Assembly (NCBI GenBank): GCA_020852965.1
Contig: JADYZV010000036.1
Location: forward strand, 62,001 to 126,000
Reading direction: 5' to 3'
DNA from: Pirellulaceae bacterium
GTDB taxonomy: Bacteria > Planctomycetota > Planctomycetia > Pirellulales > Pirellulaceae
Length of the DNA: 64,000 bases
The position numbers and the translations under genes are program-made. Each line of letters opens with the position of its first letter. Positions within the stretch are counted from its first letter, which is position 1. The notes under the pieces are model-generated. The model was given only the letters and a program-made list of their open reading frames with translations, was not told the DNA's origin and made no database searches. This document shows, in pieces, positions 35,649 through 45,220 of the stretch.

Positions 35649-36238
35649 GTTGGGCGTTGAGAGAGGGGTTTTCGGATTGGAACGGACAAAATACGGCGAT
35701 GCCCCGATAGTGGCACTTCCTGACGAAAGGATTCAAGACTATGGCATGGCGAATCGTCGGCATATTGGCCTAGTGCTCTGTCCACATCAAAAAATTAGGG
35801 TAGTGGACGAGGCCCGCGAGTCCGAGTGATTCGCCGTACGTCTGGGACTCGCGGGCCTCGTCCACCACGACCAATTCCAAAATCTAGGTGTGAACAGAAC
35901 ACTCGTTGCGAAGATTATCCCCACTTTTCGAAATTCCGATAGAGTCAGCTAGGCGGTGATGGCTCGATTGACTCAGGTTTCATACCCGGCACACCTGTTG
36001 ATAGAAGGACTTCGTCGACACGCCTGCGCCAAAACTCTGATAGTTTACAATGACAATTGTAAAATCGGCTGATCGATGAATCGCTATGACTTCTCTATCC
36101 GTGCTCCGGCCTTGCCATCCGTGCTTCTACCAGATGACACCGAGTTTCGCGCGGTTAGCAAAGCCGGGGCACGGATGTCAGAGACGGTCAACCCAGAAGT
36201 TGATCCATGGCGTTCCGCGTTAATAGATTGAACTGACT
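35649..36238. other. 590-bp divergent intergenic region with family B element and a 51-codon frame
   Basis: It separates the ABC exporter from the DUF1338 gene. It holds family B copy 3 (35771-35906). A frame at 36076-36231 (MNRYDFSIRAPALPSVLLPD and so on, 51 aa) ends 7 bp before the next ATG but has no evident ribosome binding site. An inverted pair ATCCGTGCTCCGGC/GCCGGGGCACGGAT inside that frame, with one mismatch, suggests repeat DNA instead. Confidence 0.5.
35771..35906. repeat. family B palindromic element, copy 3 (complete)
   Basis: The core stem is GTGGACGAGGCCCGCGAGTCC at 35803-35823, written here split as 20+1 bases, exactly inverted at 35845-35865 around a 21-base loop. The outer ends, TAGTGCTCTGTCCACATC on the left and GTGTGAACAGAACACTCG on the right, are also imperfectly inverted. 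This is the most intact copy and defines a ~136-bp element. Confidence 0.8.
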
Positions 36239-37147
36239 ATGCCAACCAACCCACTCGATTTTGTACTTGACGGCTTGATGCGACGCTACCGGACGCGGGT
36301 GCCCGCTGTGGGCGGTGTGATACGAGCCATGCTCCAAAGCGGTTTGATCCATACGGAAGCTGATATTGAAAACGATCATATCGCGTTTCGCACGCTGGGC
36401 GTGCCTCACCTCGGTATTCAATCACTGGAAAAAATCTTCTTGCATTGTGGTTACGACAAACGTGAGCACTACTACTTTGAAGGCAAGAAACTCGACGCGT
36501 ATTGGTACTCTCCCCCCCAAGACCATTACCCACGGATTTTCATTAGCGAATTGCGGGTTGGAGATCTGTCACCTCCCGCCCAGAGCATTATCAAATCTTA
36601 TACGGCCGAAATTGCTTCAGATCCAGTGGACCGATTGAACTTAGACGACGGCCAGGCCGTCGATCAATTCTTACATTCACCATTGTGGCGCACGCCGACA
36701 GTCGTCGACTATGATCGACTGGCTGACGAAAGTGAATACGCGGCGTGGGTGATCTACAATCGCTATTACCTCAATCACTTCACGATAAGCGTCCATAACT
36801 TACCCGCACCCTACAACACGATTGAAAAGTTTAACGATTTGGTGGAGTCCAGCGGATTCCGCCTGAACGACTCGGGGGGCAAAGTCAAGACCAGCTCCGA
36901 CGGATTGTTGATCCAAAGCTCGACGGTTGCCGAAATGGTTGCCGCCGAGTTCGATGATGGGCGCGGCAGTACCACTTGCAAAATGATCGCCGGCTCGTAT
37001 GTCGAGTTCGCTGAACGGAAGATCAAACCGGAGAGTGCCGGAAAGGCTCACATCACGCGCAGTGACCGACGAGACGGCTTTGAAGCTAGCAACGCCGATA
37101 AGATTTTCGAAAGCACCTATAGCGCTCAAACAACCCAACCGAAGTGA
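36239..37147 (+). CDS. DUF1338 protein, probable 2-oxoadipate dioxygenase/decarboxylase
   Basis: The 302-residue product carries the DUF1338 signature: HIAFRTLG with His47, YLNHFTISVH with His180, and GSYVEFAER with Glu256. In characterised members (HglS/YdcJ type) two His and one Glu bind the iron that converts 2-oxoadipate to D-2-hydroxyglutarate in lysine breakdown. The spacing fits, so the metal site appears intact. The usual length of this sub-group without extra domains is ~270-300, close to this. No other lysine-catabolism gene is nearby, so the metabolic role rests on family membership only. Confidence 0.75.
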   Translation: MPTNPLDFVLDGLMRRYRTRVPAVGGVIRAMLQSGLIHTEADIENDHIAFRTLGVPHLGIQSLEKIFLHCGYDKREHYYFEGKKLDAYWYSPPQDHYPRIFISELRVGDLSPPAQSIIKSYTAEIASDPVDRLNLDDGQAVDQFLHSPLWRTPTVVDYDRLADESEYAAWVIYNRYYLNHFTISVHNLPAPYNTIEKFNDLVESSGFRLNDSGGKVKTSSDGLLIQSSTVAEMVAAEFDDGRGSTTCKMIAGSYVEFAERKIKPESAGKAHITRSDRRDGFEASNADKIFESTYSAQTTQPK

Positions 37148-37932
37148 CAGACACTCGACCTATGTATTTGAGCGCTCTTCGTGAATGGCACATCGGTAGC
37201 GGCCAACTATCCGGGAGACGCCCAAGCCCTGATCAGTTCAGCCAACTCTTATCCATCCAGCTGAGCCCCGGCTAGAAAATTCCCACTAGACTCGGTTTGT
37301 CCGTCCGCTGTGGAAAATTGGCGATCGGCTCCCGTCCGACGCAGCACAAATCGCGAGGCTCCTCCTGCGGCCAATCGACTCAGGAATGCCATCCACGATG
37401 GAAGCCCAACTTTCTGTCTCACCCTGCCAAATGGCGGTCTTTTTAGCGCGAGCCATCGAGTGCAAGGGGCTGCCTGTGGCATACTAGAATTTCGTTTGGC
37501 TCACCATTTGCTGAAAGTGCAGTGACTACCCTTTTACGGTCAGGAATTGGGGCCGGTTTCCTTTCTCACCTCCCGACCTCGCCTTACGAAACGCAGGGAG
37601 AAATGTAGTTAGTAGAAGAGGAAAGACAGACACGCAACTTCCTGCAGACCACGCAATTTTTTGCAGGTCCTGCACATCGCCACTGCGGCATACGGAACGG
37701 AATTCCGTCAAGTTGGGATTCTATCCGTCGAGTCGCCGGTGGAATCAGCTGTTTTTTCAAGCAACGTACCATTCCTGTCCAATGGACTCGGCTTCAGCCC
37801 GACCACTAAGAACTAAGAACTAAGAACTAAGAACTAAGAACTAAGAACTAAGAACTAAGAACTAAGAACTAAGAACTAAGAACTAAGAACTAAGAACTAC
37901 GCACCAAGCACCAAGCACCAAGCACCAAAACT
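37148..37932. other. 785-bp intergenic region upstream of the RND operon
   Basis: No frame has a recognisable product. The region ends in the 7-bp tandem arrays described separately, directly before the adaptor ATG. Short pyrimidine and T runs occur at 37655-37760 but no clear promoter can be assigned. Confidence 0.5.
37805..37929. repeat. heptanucleotide microsatellite: 13x ACTAAGA plus 4x CACCAAG
   Basis: Thirteen perfect ACTAAGA copies occupy 37805-37895 (91 bp), with a partial fourteenth. Three perfect CACCAAG copies (37902-37922) and one variant (CACCAAA, 37923-37929) follow. The array ends 3 bp before the ATG of the RND adaptor at 37933 and occupies the place of the ribosome binding site; no Shine-Dalgarno motif is present there. 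It is not inside a coding frame. Confidence 0.95.
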
Positions 37933-39129
37933 ATGAAAACGCTATCCATCCCCGCCATCATTATCATGGCTACTCTTGCTCTTACCCTGCCCGCTTGCCA
38001 AAAGACGGAGGCGTGGCTCGAAAGCGTCCAGCCCAGCGAAGGCCAAACCGGCGAGACACCGCACGTCGTGAGTCGGCACGGGGAGGCACACGGCGAGGCA
38101 CACGGCGAGGCAGAGCACAGTGAAGGGGAACATGCGCAACACAAGATCGTGGTTACCAGCCCAATCCTGAAGGATGTGATTAGCTCCCAGCACTATGTTT
38201 CCCAAATCCATTCCTGCAACCATATCGAACTCTGTGCCCTGGAAGGAGGCTATCTCCAAGAGATCATGGTCAAGGAAGGCCAAGCAGTGAAGCAGGGAGA
38301 CTTGTTATTCAAGATCCAACCCATCCTTTACCAAGCCAGGCTGGATTCGGACATCGCCGAGGCCCAACTCGCACAAATCGAGCTTCAGAATGCAGAAAAA
38401 CTGCTCCAACAAAAGATTGTAGCTCCGCCAGAGGTGGCATTGGCCAAAGCCAAGTTTGCCAAAGCCCAAGCCAAGGTGAACCTAGCCAAGGCCGAGATGG
38501 CCTTCACCGACATCAAAGCGCCCTTCGATGGCATTGTCGACAAACAATACCATCAAAAAGGAAGTCTGATTTCCGAAGGGGACATTCTCACCACATTGTC
38601 GGACAACAGCGTGATGTGGGTCTACTTCAACGTCCCCGAAGCCCGTTATCTCGAATATAAAGAAAGCCCCAAAGAGGACCTGAAAGTCGAACTCTTTCTA
38701 GCCAACCACCAGCAATTCCCACAGGAGGGAGTCATCGGTGCCATTGAGGCCGATTTCAACAATGAGAACGGCAACATCGCTTTTCGCGCAGACTTCCCAA
38801 ACCCCGATCATCTTTTGCGCAATGGTCAGACCGGAAAAGTGCAACTCAGCCACGTCGTCAAGAACGCCCTGGTTATCCCCCAACGCGCCAAGTTTGAGAT
38901 CCTCGCCAAGACCTACGTTTATGTTGTGGACGAGAATGATGTTGTACATCAGCGCGAGATCATCATTCAGAAGGAAATGGACGACATCTATTTGCTCAAG
39001 AGTGGGATCGAAGCAAATGACAAGATCGTTCTCGAAGGGCTCCGCCAGGTTCGTGACGGAGAGAAGGTGGAATACGATTACCATGCGCCGGAAGAGGTCT
39101 TAGCGAACTTGAAGTTCCACGCCGAATAG
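37933..39129 (+). CDS. RND efflux periplasmic adaptor lipoprotein
   Basis: The 398-residue product has a lipoprotein signal with lipobox LPAC (Cys22), then a His/Glu-rich linker built from tandem GEAH units (residues ~50-68), a biotinyl-lipoyl-like half (EGGYLQEIMVKEGQAVKQGD), an alpha-helical hairpin (~135-190, rich in Ala, Lys and Gln), the second lipoyl half (AFTDIKAPFDGIVDK) and a beta-barrel with a C-terminal membrane-proximal domain (VVLEGLRQVRDGEKV). This is the AcrA/MexA fold. It would link the HAE1 pump at 39274 to the outer-membrane factor at 43304. The 7-bp array directly before its start is a possible expression switch. Confidence 0.9.
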   Translation: MKTLSIPAIIIMATLALTLPACQKTEAWLESVQPSEGQTGETPHVVSRHGEAHGEAHGEAEHSEGEHAQHKIVVTSPILKDVISSQHYVSQIHSCNHIELCALEGGYLQEIMVKEGQAVKQGDLLFKIQPILYQARLDSDIAEAQLAQIELQNAEKLLQQKIVAPPEVALAKAKFAKAQAKVNLAKAEMAFTDIKAPFDGIVDKQYHQKGSLISEGDILTTLSDNSVMWVYFNVPEARYLEYKESPKEDLKVELFLANHQQFPQEGVIGAIEADFNNENGNIAFRADFPNPDHLLRNGQTGKVQLSHVVKNALVIPQRAKFEILAKTYVYVVDENDVVHQREIIIQKEMDDIYLLKSGIEANDKIVLEGLRQVRDGEKVEYDYHAPEEVLANLKFHAE

Positions 39130-39273
39130 TATTCTCAAATCTGTTGCTAGCTTCGCCAGAAGGTGAAAGCACTCGGGCGAACCTCTGCGCCTCGTTACCC
39201 ACCAACTCGACTCCTGCCTTCTGACGCAGGTAGCGACCAAACATAACCAAAACCAACCGAACGTCACTAGAAC

Positions 39274-42200
39274 ATGTTTGCAAAAATTCTGCATCGGCCA
39301 GCCTTGGCCATCGTCATCTCGCTGATCATCTTGTTCCTCGGTGGACTGGCCATTGTGACGTTGCCGATTTCCCAGTTCCCTGATGTCGCGCCGCCGAGCG
39401 TGGTGGTCTCGGTTTCATTCCCTGGTGCCAGTGCCAAGGTGTTGATCGACTCGGTGCTGGTTATTTTGGAGCAATCGATTAACGGCGTACAGGACATGCG
39501 TTATATGATCTCCGACGCCACCAGCGCCGGAGAGGCGACGATACAGATCGTCTTCGAGCCTGGGACTGACCCCAACGTGGCAGTCTTGAACGTAAATAAC
39601 CGAGTCCAAGCGGTGAAGAACAATCTCCCTCCGATCGTTGACCGCGAGGGTATTATCGTGATGCAGAACATGACGAGCATGTTGATGTACGTGAACGTCT
39701 TCAGCACGGATGAAAACGTCGACCAGAACTTTCTCTACAATTATTGCAACGTCAACATCCTCCCCGAGATCAAACGCATTCAAGGGGTAGCCAGACCCAC
39801 CATTCTCGGAAATCGCGCCTATGCTATGCGGATCGAGTTGAACCTAGATCGACTGCGCGCTTACAACGTGTCTGCAGAGGATGTCATGGACGCCTTGGCG
39901 GAACAGAGCATGATCGGTTCCCCCGGACGCCTTGGTCAAGCTACAGGCACAACGTCGCAAACTTTCGAGTACGTGCTGACTTGGGTGGGGCGATACGACA
40001 AGCCGGAGCAATATGAAAACATTATCCTGAAGGCCAACTCCAAAGGAGAGATCCTGCACATCAGAGACGTCGCCAAAGTCTCGCTGGGCTCCTCGTTTTA
40101 TGACCTCTATTCGGACATCGATGGCAAGCCTTCAGCGGCTATCGTACTCAAGCAAACCCCTGGCTCCAATGCGACCGAGGTTATCGAAAAAGTCAAAGAG
40201 AAGCTCGAAGAGATCAAGGAGGCATCGTTCCCGCCAGGCATGGACTACGTGGTTACCTATGACGTTTCCAGCTTCTTGGATGCGTCCATCGAGAAAGTAC
40301 TGCACACCTTGCTAGAAGCCTTCGTGTTGGTCTCTCTGGTGGTATATCTCTTTCTCGGCGACTTGCGCAGTACATTGATCCCGACCCTGGCGGTTCCCGT
40401 ATCGCTGATTGGTGCCTTTTTCTTCATGCTGATGTTCGGCCTGTCGATCAACCTAATCACGCTCTTCGCCTTGGTGCTGGCGATCGGTGTGGTAGTGGAC
40501 GATGCCATTGTAGTGGTTGAAGCGGTGCACGAAAAAATGGCCACCAAACACCTCTCGCCCTATAGGGCCACCCAAGAGGTCATGCATGAGATCAGCGGGG
40601 CGATCATCGCCATCACCATGACGATGACCGCAGTGTTCGTTCCAGTGACATTCATGACCGGCCCAGTCGGAGTCTTCTACCGTGAGTTCGGTCTGACGAT
40701 GGCCATGTCGATTGTACTCTCCGGTCTAGTAGCCTTAACGCTCACTCCAGTCCTATGTGCCATGATTCTCAAGCCTCACGGCGCCCACGAACAACACGGC
40801 ATCGTCGGCTTACTGAACCGTGGAATGAACAGAGCTGGGGGTAGCAACGCCTTCATTTTAAGAGGGTTGCTGTGCATGATGCTTGGAATCGCCGTCGGTG
40901 CTGGCGTCTACTATCTACTGCACATTGAGATCCTTCACGAAATGGTTTCTGAACAATTCCCCCTGACAGAGATGAGAATACAAATCTTCGCAGGCGTCGT
41001 CGCATTGATGGCCGCTTTGACATTCCGAGCTACATTCTCGGGAAGCGGCGGGGAGAAGAAGAAACGCAGCCCTGTGGGAATGTTCTTGTATGTGTTTGAC
41101 CGTGGCGTTGTCAAAGTCACTGGTGGCTTTACCGGGATACTGAGTGTGCTAGTGCCGCGACGCATTTTTACCATGCTCGTCATCGGGGCCTTCAGCTATG
41201 GGATCGTGGTGGTCAACAATGTGCTCCCGGCTGGCTTTATCCCACTCGAAGATCAGGGGATGATCTACGGGATCATCCAGACTCCCCCCGGCTCGACGCT
41301 CGAATATACCAACGCCAAGTCCCACGAACTGCAGGCGATCTGCGAAGAGTTCGATGAAGTCATCTCGGTCTCATCCATTGCCGGTTACGAAGTCCTAACT
41401 CAAGGCCGCGGTTCCAATGCTGGGACCTGCCTCATCAACTTGAAACCCTGGGCCGAGCGCAAAAAAAACTCCAAGCAGATTATCGAGGAGCTCGAAGAAA
41501 GGGGACGCGACATTGCCAACGTGAAACTCGAATTCTACGAGCCCCCCGCAGTCCCTGGTTTCGGTGCTGCCGGTGGCTTCTCCCTCAACCTGAATGATAT
41601 GACCAACAGCGGCGACTACGAGGAAATGGGAAAAGTAACCGAAGAATTCATGGCTGCGTTGGCGAAACGCAAGGAGCTCAAGGGGCTGTTTACTTTCTTC
41701 TCAAGCGACTACCCCCAGTATGAAGTCGTTATCGACAATGACGTGGCCATGCAAAAAGGAGTCTCGATCGGGGACGCCATGAAGAATCTTTCCATCGTTG
41801 TGGGGAGCACTTGGGAGCAAGGCTTCGTCCGCTTCGGACAGTTCTACAAAGTCTATGTCCAAGCCCTGCCTGAGTTCCGTCGGTATCCGGAGGATTTTGA
41901 AAGCATGTTCGTCAAGAATGATAAAGAGGAATATGTCCCCTACTCCGCCTTTGTAACGCTCAAGAAGCAACAAGGCATGAACGAAATCAGTCGCTACAAC
42001 TTGTATACCACAGCGGCCATTCAAGGCGCTCCAGCAGCCGGATACAGTACCGGTCAAGCCATCGCGGCCATCCAAGAAGTCGCCGAGGAAACGCTCCCAC
42101 GTGGCTTCGGTATCGATTGGCAAGGCCTCTCCTATGACGAGGCGAAGAAGGGGAACCTGGCGATCTATATCTTTTTGATCGTCGTCGTCTTCGTCTATCT

Positions 42201-42759
42201 GGTTTTGGTTGGGCAATACGAGAGCTTCCTCCTCCCCCTGGCAGTCATCATCTCCCTGCCGGTCGGTCTGTTCGGATCCTTTCTGTTCCTCAAGGCAATG
42301 GGACTGTCCAACGACGTCTACGCCCAGATTGGACTCGTTATGCTAGTCGGTCTGCTAGGCAAAAATGCAATTCTGATTGTCGAATTCGCCGTGCAGCGCC
42401 GCCTCGAAGGAGCGAGCCTTAAAGATGCAGCCATCGAAGGGGGGAAGCTGCGTTTTCGCCCGATCCTGATGACCTCCTTCGCCTTTATCGCCGGTATGGT
42501 ACCGTTGGTCCGCGCAACCGGCCCCGGGGCGATCGGAAACCGCACCATTGGTACCACCGCAGTCGGTGGGATGCTCGTCGGTACCGTGATCGGGGTCTTG
42601 CTGATTCCCGGTCTGTATTACATCTTCGCCAAGATGGCCGATGGCAAAAAACTACTTAAGGACGAGTCGCACGGACCACTGAGCGAGGTCTTTGAACGCG
42701 ATAAACACCTACCACCTGACGAACAACCACCTCATGACGAAAGCCTACCACATGCTTAG
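39274..42759 (+). CDS. RND multidrug efflux pump, HAE1 (AcrB-like) family
   Basis: The 1161-residue product starts MFAKILHRPALAIVISLIIL, with proton-relay Asp409-Asp410 (GVVVDDAIVV, AcrB Asp407-408) and Lys1030 (LLGKNAIL, AcrB Lys940). It has two large periplasmic loops and twelve core membrane helices. It is about 110 residues longer than AcrB: residues ~521-600, between helices 6 and 7, carry two further hydrophobic segments (LLCMMLGIAVGAGVYYLLHI and IQIFAGVVALMAALTFRATF) and a basic tail (GEKKKRSP). A drug, detergent or lipid substrate is expected from the family. It follows the adaptor by 144 bp. Confidence 0.93.
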   Translation: MFAKILHRPALAIVISLIILFLGGLAIVTLPISQFPDVAPPSVVVSVSFPGASAKVLIDSVLVILEQSINGVQDMRYMISDATSAGEATIQIVFEPGTDPNVAVLNVNNRVQAVKNNLPPIVDREGIIVMQNMTSMLMYVNVFSTDENVDQNFLYNYCNVNILPEIKRIQGVARPTILGNRAYAMRIELNLDRLRAYNVSAEDVMDALAEQSMIGSPGRLGQATGTTSQTFEYVLTWVGRYDKPEQYENIILKANSKGEILHIRDVAKVSLGSSFYDLYSDIDGKPSAAIVLKQTPGSNATEVIEKVKEKLEEIKEASFPPGMDYVVTYDVSSFLDASIEKVLHTLLEAFVLVSLVVYLFLGDLRSTLIPTLAVPVSLIGAFFFMLMFGLSINLITLFALVLAIGVVVDDAIVVVEAVHEKMATKHLSPYRATQEVMHEISGAIIAITMTMTAVFVPVTFMTGPVGVFYREFGLTMAMSIVLSGLVALTLTPVLCAMILKPHGAHEQHGIVGLLNRGMNRAGGSNAFILRGLLCMMLGIAVGAGVYYLLHIEILHEMVSEQFPLTEMRIQIFAGVVALMAALTFRATFSGSGGEKKKRSPVGMFLYVFDRGVVKVTGGFTGILSVLVPRRIFTMLVIGAFSYGIVVVNNVLPAGFIPLEDQGMIYGIIQTPPGSTLEYTNAKSHELQAICEEFDEVISVSSIAGYEVLTQGRGSNAGTCLINLKPWAERKKNSKQIIEELEERGRDIANVKLEFYEPPAVPGFGAAGGFSLNLNDMTNSGDYEEMGKVTEEFMAALAKRKELKGLFTFFSSDYPQYEVVIDNDVAMQKGVSIGDAMKNLSIVVGSTWEQGFVRFGQFYKVYVQALPEFRRYPEDFESMFVKNDKEEYVPYSAFVTLKKQQGMNEISRYNLYTTAAIQGAPAAGYSTGQAIAAIQEVAEETLPRGFGIDWQGLSYDEAKKGNLAIYIFLIVVVFVYLVLVGQYESFLLPLAVIISLPVGLFGSFLFLKAMGLSNDVYAQIGLVMLVGLLGKNAILIVEFAVQRRLEGASLKDAAIEGGKLRFRPILMTSFAFIAGMVPLVRATGPGAIGNRTIGTTAVGGMLVGTVIGVLLIPGLYYIFAKMADGKKLLKDESHGPLSEVFERDKHLPPDEQPPHDESLPHA

Positions 42760-43303
42760 TCATAACGCTTATTCGCCCACTCAGGCTTGCGCTCGACAGA
42801 AGCGTGAGTTCGGCTTAGCCCGGTAGGAACACCACGCGATCGTGCCAAGACAAAGTAAGCTCGGCGCCCGCGAGGTGCGCTTACCGACGCAATGGATTGT
42901 TTAACCGCGCAGCGCGCCCGCTCGGTGGATTGAGACCGAAAAGGCAACCCCTGCGGCACCGGTGGTCGCCCCAATGGGTGCCGCAGTTTGGCCCAATACT
43001 TAAGCTTGCACGCGGCGACACGAAACGGACCTTAGTCTGGAATACCAAGCACTGCTGAAGTAGTGCAGTAGCGCATCCCTGCATTCATAGCCATTTTCGA
43101 CCAGCAACTGACCAACCAACCTGGCAATCTACGGGCTTTACGTATCCTGCGAGTCTTGTTGGCACAACCGATAAAGGCCACTCGCCCAATCGGTCGAATA
43201 AACAAGTTGTAACAATCGATGGCGGATTGCTGCTTGATCCACAAGGAAGTGGTCGGTAGCCAGGAGCTGTAGATCCTGGCACAGGACGTCAAGGAATAGA
43301 CGA
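42760..43303. other. 544-bp gap between pump and outer-membrane factor genes
   Basis: No convincing gene. A GC-rich stem CTGCGGCACC/GGTGCCGCAG (42951-42960, 42977-42986) followed by TTTGG could terminate the pump transcript or act as a processing site. Minus-strand frames of 60-97 codons lie in 42881-43404 but show no domain. The gap is unusually long for a tripartite operon. Confidence 0.5.
42951..42989 (+). terminator. candidate hairpin terminator after the RND pump
   Basis: A 10-bp perfect stem, 16-base loop and a short T run. It lies 190 bp past the pump stop codon, so it may only partly separate the pump from the outer-membrane factor. Confidence 0.35.
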
Positions 43304-45151
43304 ATGAACCTCGTTGGTAAATCATCGAACAAAAAGCGAGCTAGGCGTGCTTTTGTTGCCGCGCTCACTTCAAGCTTCCTGTTGGTTCTTCCATCCTGTG
43401 GCATCCCCCAACTCCGTTGCCCGCAGCCGGGAGCGGTGTTGCCGAATATCTACAATCATGGCAACGGCTGGAATAATCTAGGTGCCGTTTGGGGCAATGG
43501 GGCCGTCAGCCCCAGTCGCGGCGCGGCAAGTGACTACAACAAAGCGCCTGACCCTAGTGACAATTCAACAGTCCCCGACGACCAAACAACGGACTCGAAA
43601 AATCACAAAAAAAGCCCATTTAGTCTTGCCGGTCTCGTCAAACCCGCCAGCTCGCTCGACTTGGATGATGCCGACAAAGCCAGCGGCGCTGCTGACCAAC
43701 TCCATGATGGATCTACCTCCTCCAGCGCTACGCCCCATGATGGAACTAGTGGCCCCGCCGGCAACAACCCAACCAGCACCGACAACGTCATCGGCTCGGG
43801 CAACGGGGCCTTCGGCGCAGGCAACAGCGTGATCAGCACAGACAACTCGGCGCAGGTAGCGTGGAATAGCTTCTTCGACGATCCGTGCCTCACGAGCCTG
43901 ATCGGCCAAGCGCTCAGCGGCAATCAGGAACTGTTGATTCTGACTGAGGACATCCAGATTGCGGCCAATGAAGTTCGGGCACGGAGAGGGGCCTACTTCC
44001 CTTTCGTCACGCTAGGTGCTGGAGCGGGATTGGAAAAACCCAGCCTCTTCACGCCAGCCGGTGCAGTCGAAGACCAATTGAACGTTCTACCTGGCAAAGG
44101 CTTTCCCGAGCCCCTACCCGATTTCCTAACGGCTGCCAACCTCACCTGGGAAATCGACATTTGGAGGAAGCTGCGGAACGCCAGGGATGCCGCCTCGCTG
44201 CGCTATCTGGGCACGGCGGAAGGGAGAAACTACATGGTCACGCGCATGATTGCCGAAGTAGCTGAGAACTACTACGAACTGTTGGCACTCGATAACCGTT
44301 TGGTAATCTTGGACAAAACCATCGAGCTCCAACAGGCGAGCCTCACCACGGCCGAGCTCATGATGCAAGCAGCGCGCGGTACCGAATTGGCCGTTCAGCG
44401 TTTTCAAGCCGAGGTTCGCAAGAACCAGAGCGAAAAACTGGTCATCCAACAGCAGATCGTCGAGGCCGAAAACCGGATCAACTTCTTGCTAGGTCGCTAC
44501 CCGCAACCGGTCGAACGACCGAATGTCGACTACATCGACATGAACCTGCACGCCCTGAGCGTCGGAGTCCCCGCGCAGCTACTCCAAAATCGCCCCGATA
44601 TCCGCCAGGCTGAACGCGAGCTGCAGGCTGCCGGACTCGACGTGAAAGTGGCCCGCGCCCGCTTCTACCCTTCCTTGGGTATCAGCGCAGGCGTTGGCTA
44701 CCGAGCCTTCAATACCAAGTACCTACTCACCAGTCCCGAATCTCTGATCTACAACGTCGCCGGTGACCTGGTCGCACCGTTGTTCAATCGGGCCGCGATC
44801 AAGGCCGACTACCTCACCGCCAATGCCATGCAGTTGCAAGCGGTTTACAATTACCAACGCACCATCCTCAACGCCTACACTGAGGTCGTCAACCACATCG
44901 CTAAAGTGGAAAACTACCGCCAGAGCATCGAGATCAAGAAGGACCAGTTGGAAGCGCTCGTGGGCTCGGTCGACACCGCCACCAAGCTATTCCAAAGCGC
45001 ACGCGGCGAATACCTCGATGTACTTTTGTCCCAGCGTGACATGATGGAAGCCAGAATGGTCCTGGTCGAAACCAAACAGGAGCAATTGGCCGCGATCGTC
45101 AACGCCTATCAAGCCCTCGGTGGCGGCAGCGCCCTGGCAATCCCACAATAA
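43304..45151 (+). CDS. TolC-like outer-membrane factor lipoprotein (NodT type)
   Basis: The 615-residue product has a lipoprotein signal with Cys32 (LLVLPSCGIP), a ~150-residue low-complexity Ser/Asp/Asn/Gly-rich linker (~45-180), and two outer-membrane efflux domains. The repeats show the family motifs: WNSFFDDPCLTSLIGQALSGN and PDIRQAERELQAAGLDVKVA with YPSLGISAGVGY. It completes the tripartite pump begun at 37933. The long linker is not usual in E. coli TolC-type proteins and may span the planctomycete envelope; that is inference. Confidence 0.9.
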   Translation: MNLVGKSSNKKRARRAFVAALTSSFLLVLPSCGIPQLRCPQPGAVLPNIYNHGNGWNNLGAVWGNGAVSPSRGAASDYNKAPDPSDNSTVPDDQTTDSKNHKKSPFSLAGLVKPASSLDLDDADKASGAADQLHDGSTSSSATPHDGTSGPAGNNPTSTDNVIGSGNGAFGAGNSVISTDNSAQVAWNSFFDDPCLTSLIGQALSGNQELLILTEDIQIAANEVRARRGAYFPFVTLGAGAGLEKPSLFTPAGAVEDQLNVLPGKGFPEPLPDFLTAANLTWEIDIWRKLRNARDAASLRYLGTAEGRNYMVTRMIAEVAENYYELLALDNRLVILDKTIELQQASLTTAELMMQAARGTELAVQRFQAEVRKNQSEKLVIQQQIVEAENRINFLLGRYPQPVERPNVDYIDMNLHALSVGVPAQLLQNRPDIRQAERELQAAGLDVKVARARFYPSLGISAGVGYRAFNTKYLLTSPESLIYNVAGDLVAPLFNRAAIKADYLTANAMQLQAVYNYQRTILNAYTEVVNHIAKVENYRQSIEIKKDQLEALVGSVDTATKLFQSARGEYLDVLLSQRDMMEARMVLVETKQEQLAAIVNAYQALGGGSALAIPQ

Positions 45152-45220
45152 ACCACAGTCCATGTCTCTAGGCTGCAACCTAGCAGCCCGTTCAAAATGC
45201 TTGCCAACAGCCCACATGAC

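Noticed and set aside
36076-36231. 51-codon frame before the DUF1338 gene
   Set aside because: No ribosome binding site, and an inverted repeat lies inside it; kept only as a note, not as a gene.
37805-37929. CRISPR-like array
   Set aside because: The units are 7 bp with no spacers and no cas genes, so it is a microsatellite.
43032-43404. Minus-strand frames of 65-97 codons between the pump and outer-membrane factor, considered as transposase remnants
   Set aside because: No DDE or other transposase motif, no terminal repeats, and they run into the outer-membrane factor gene.
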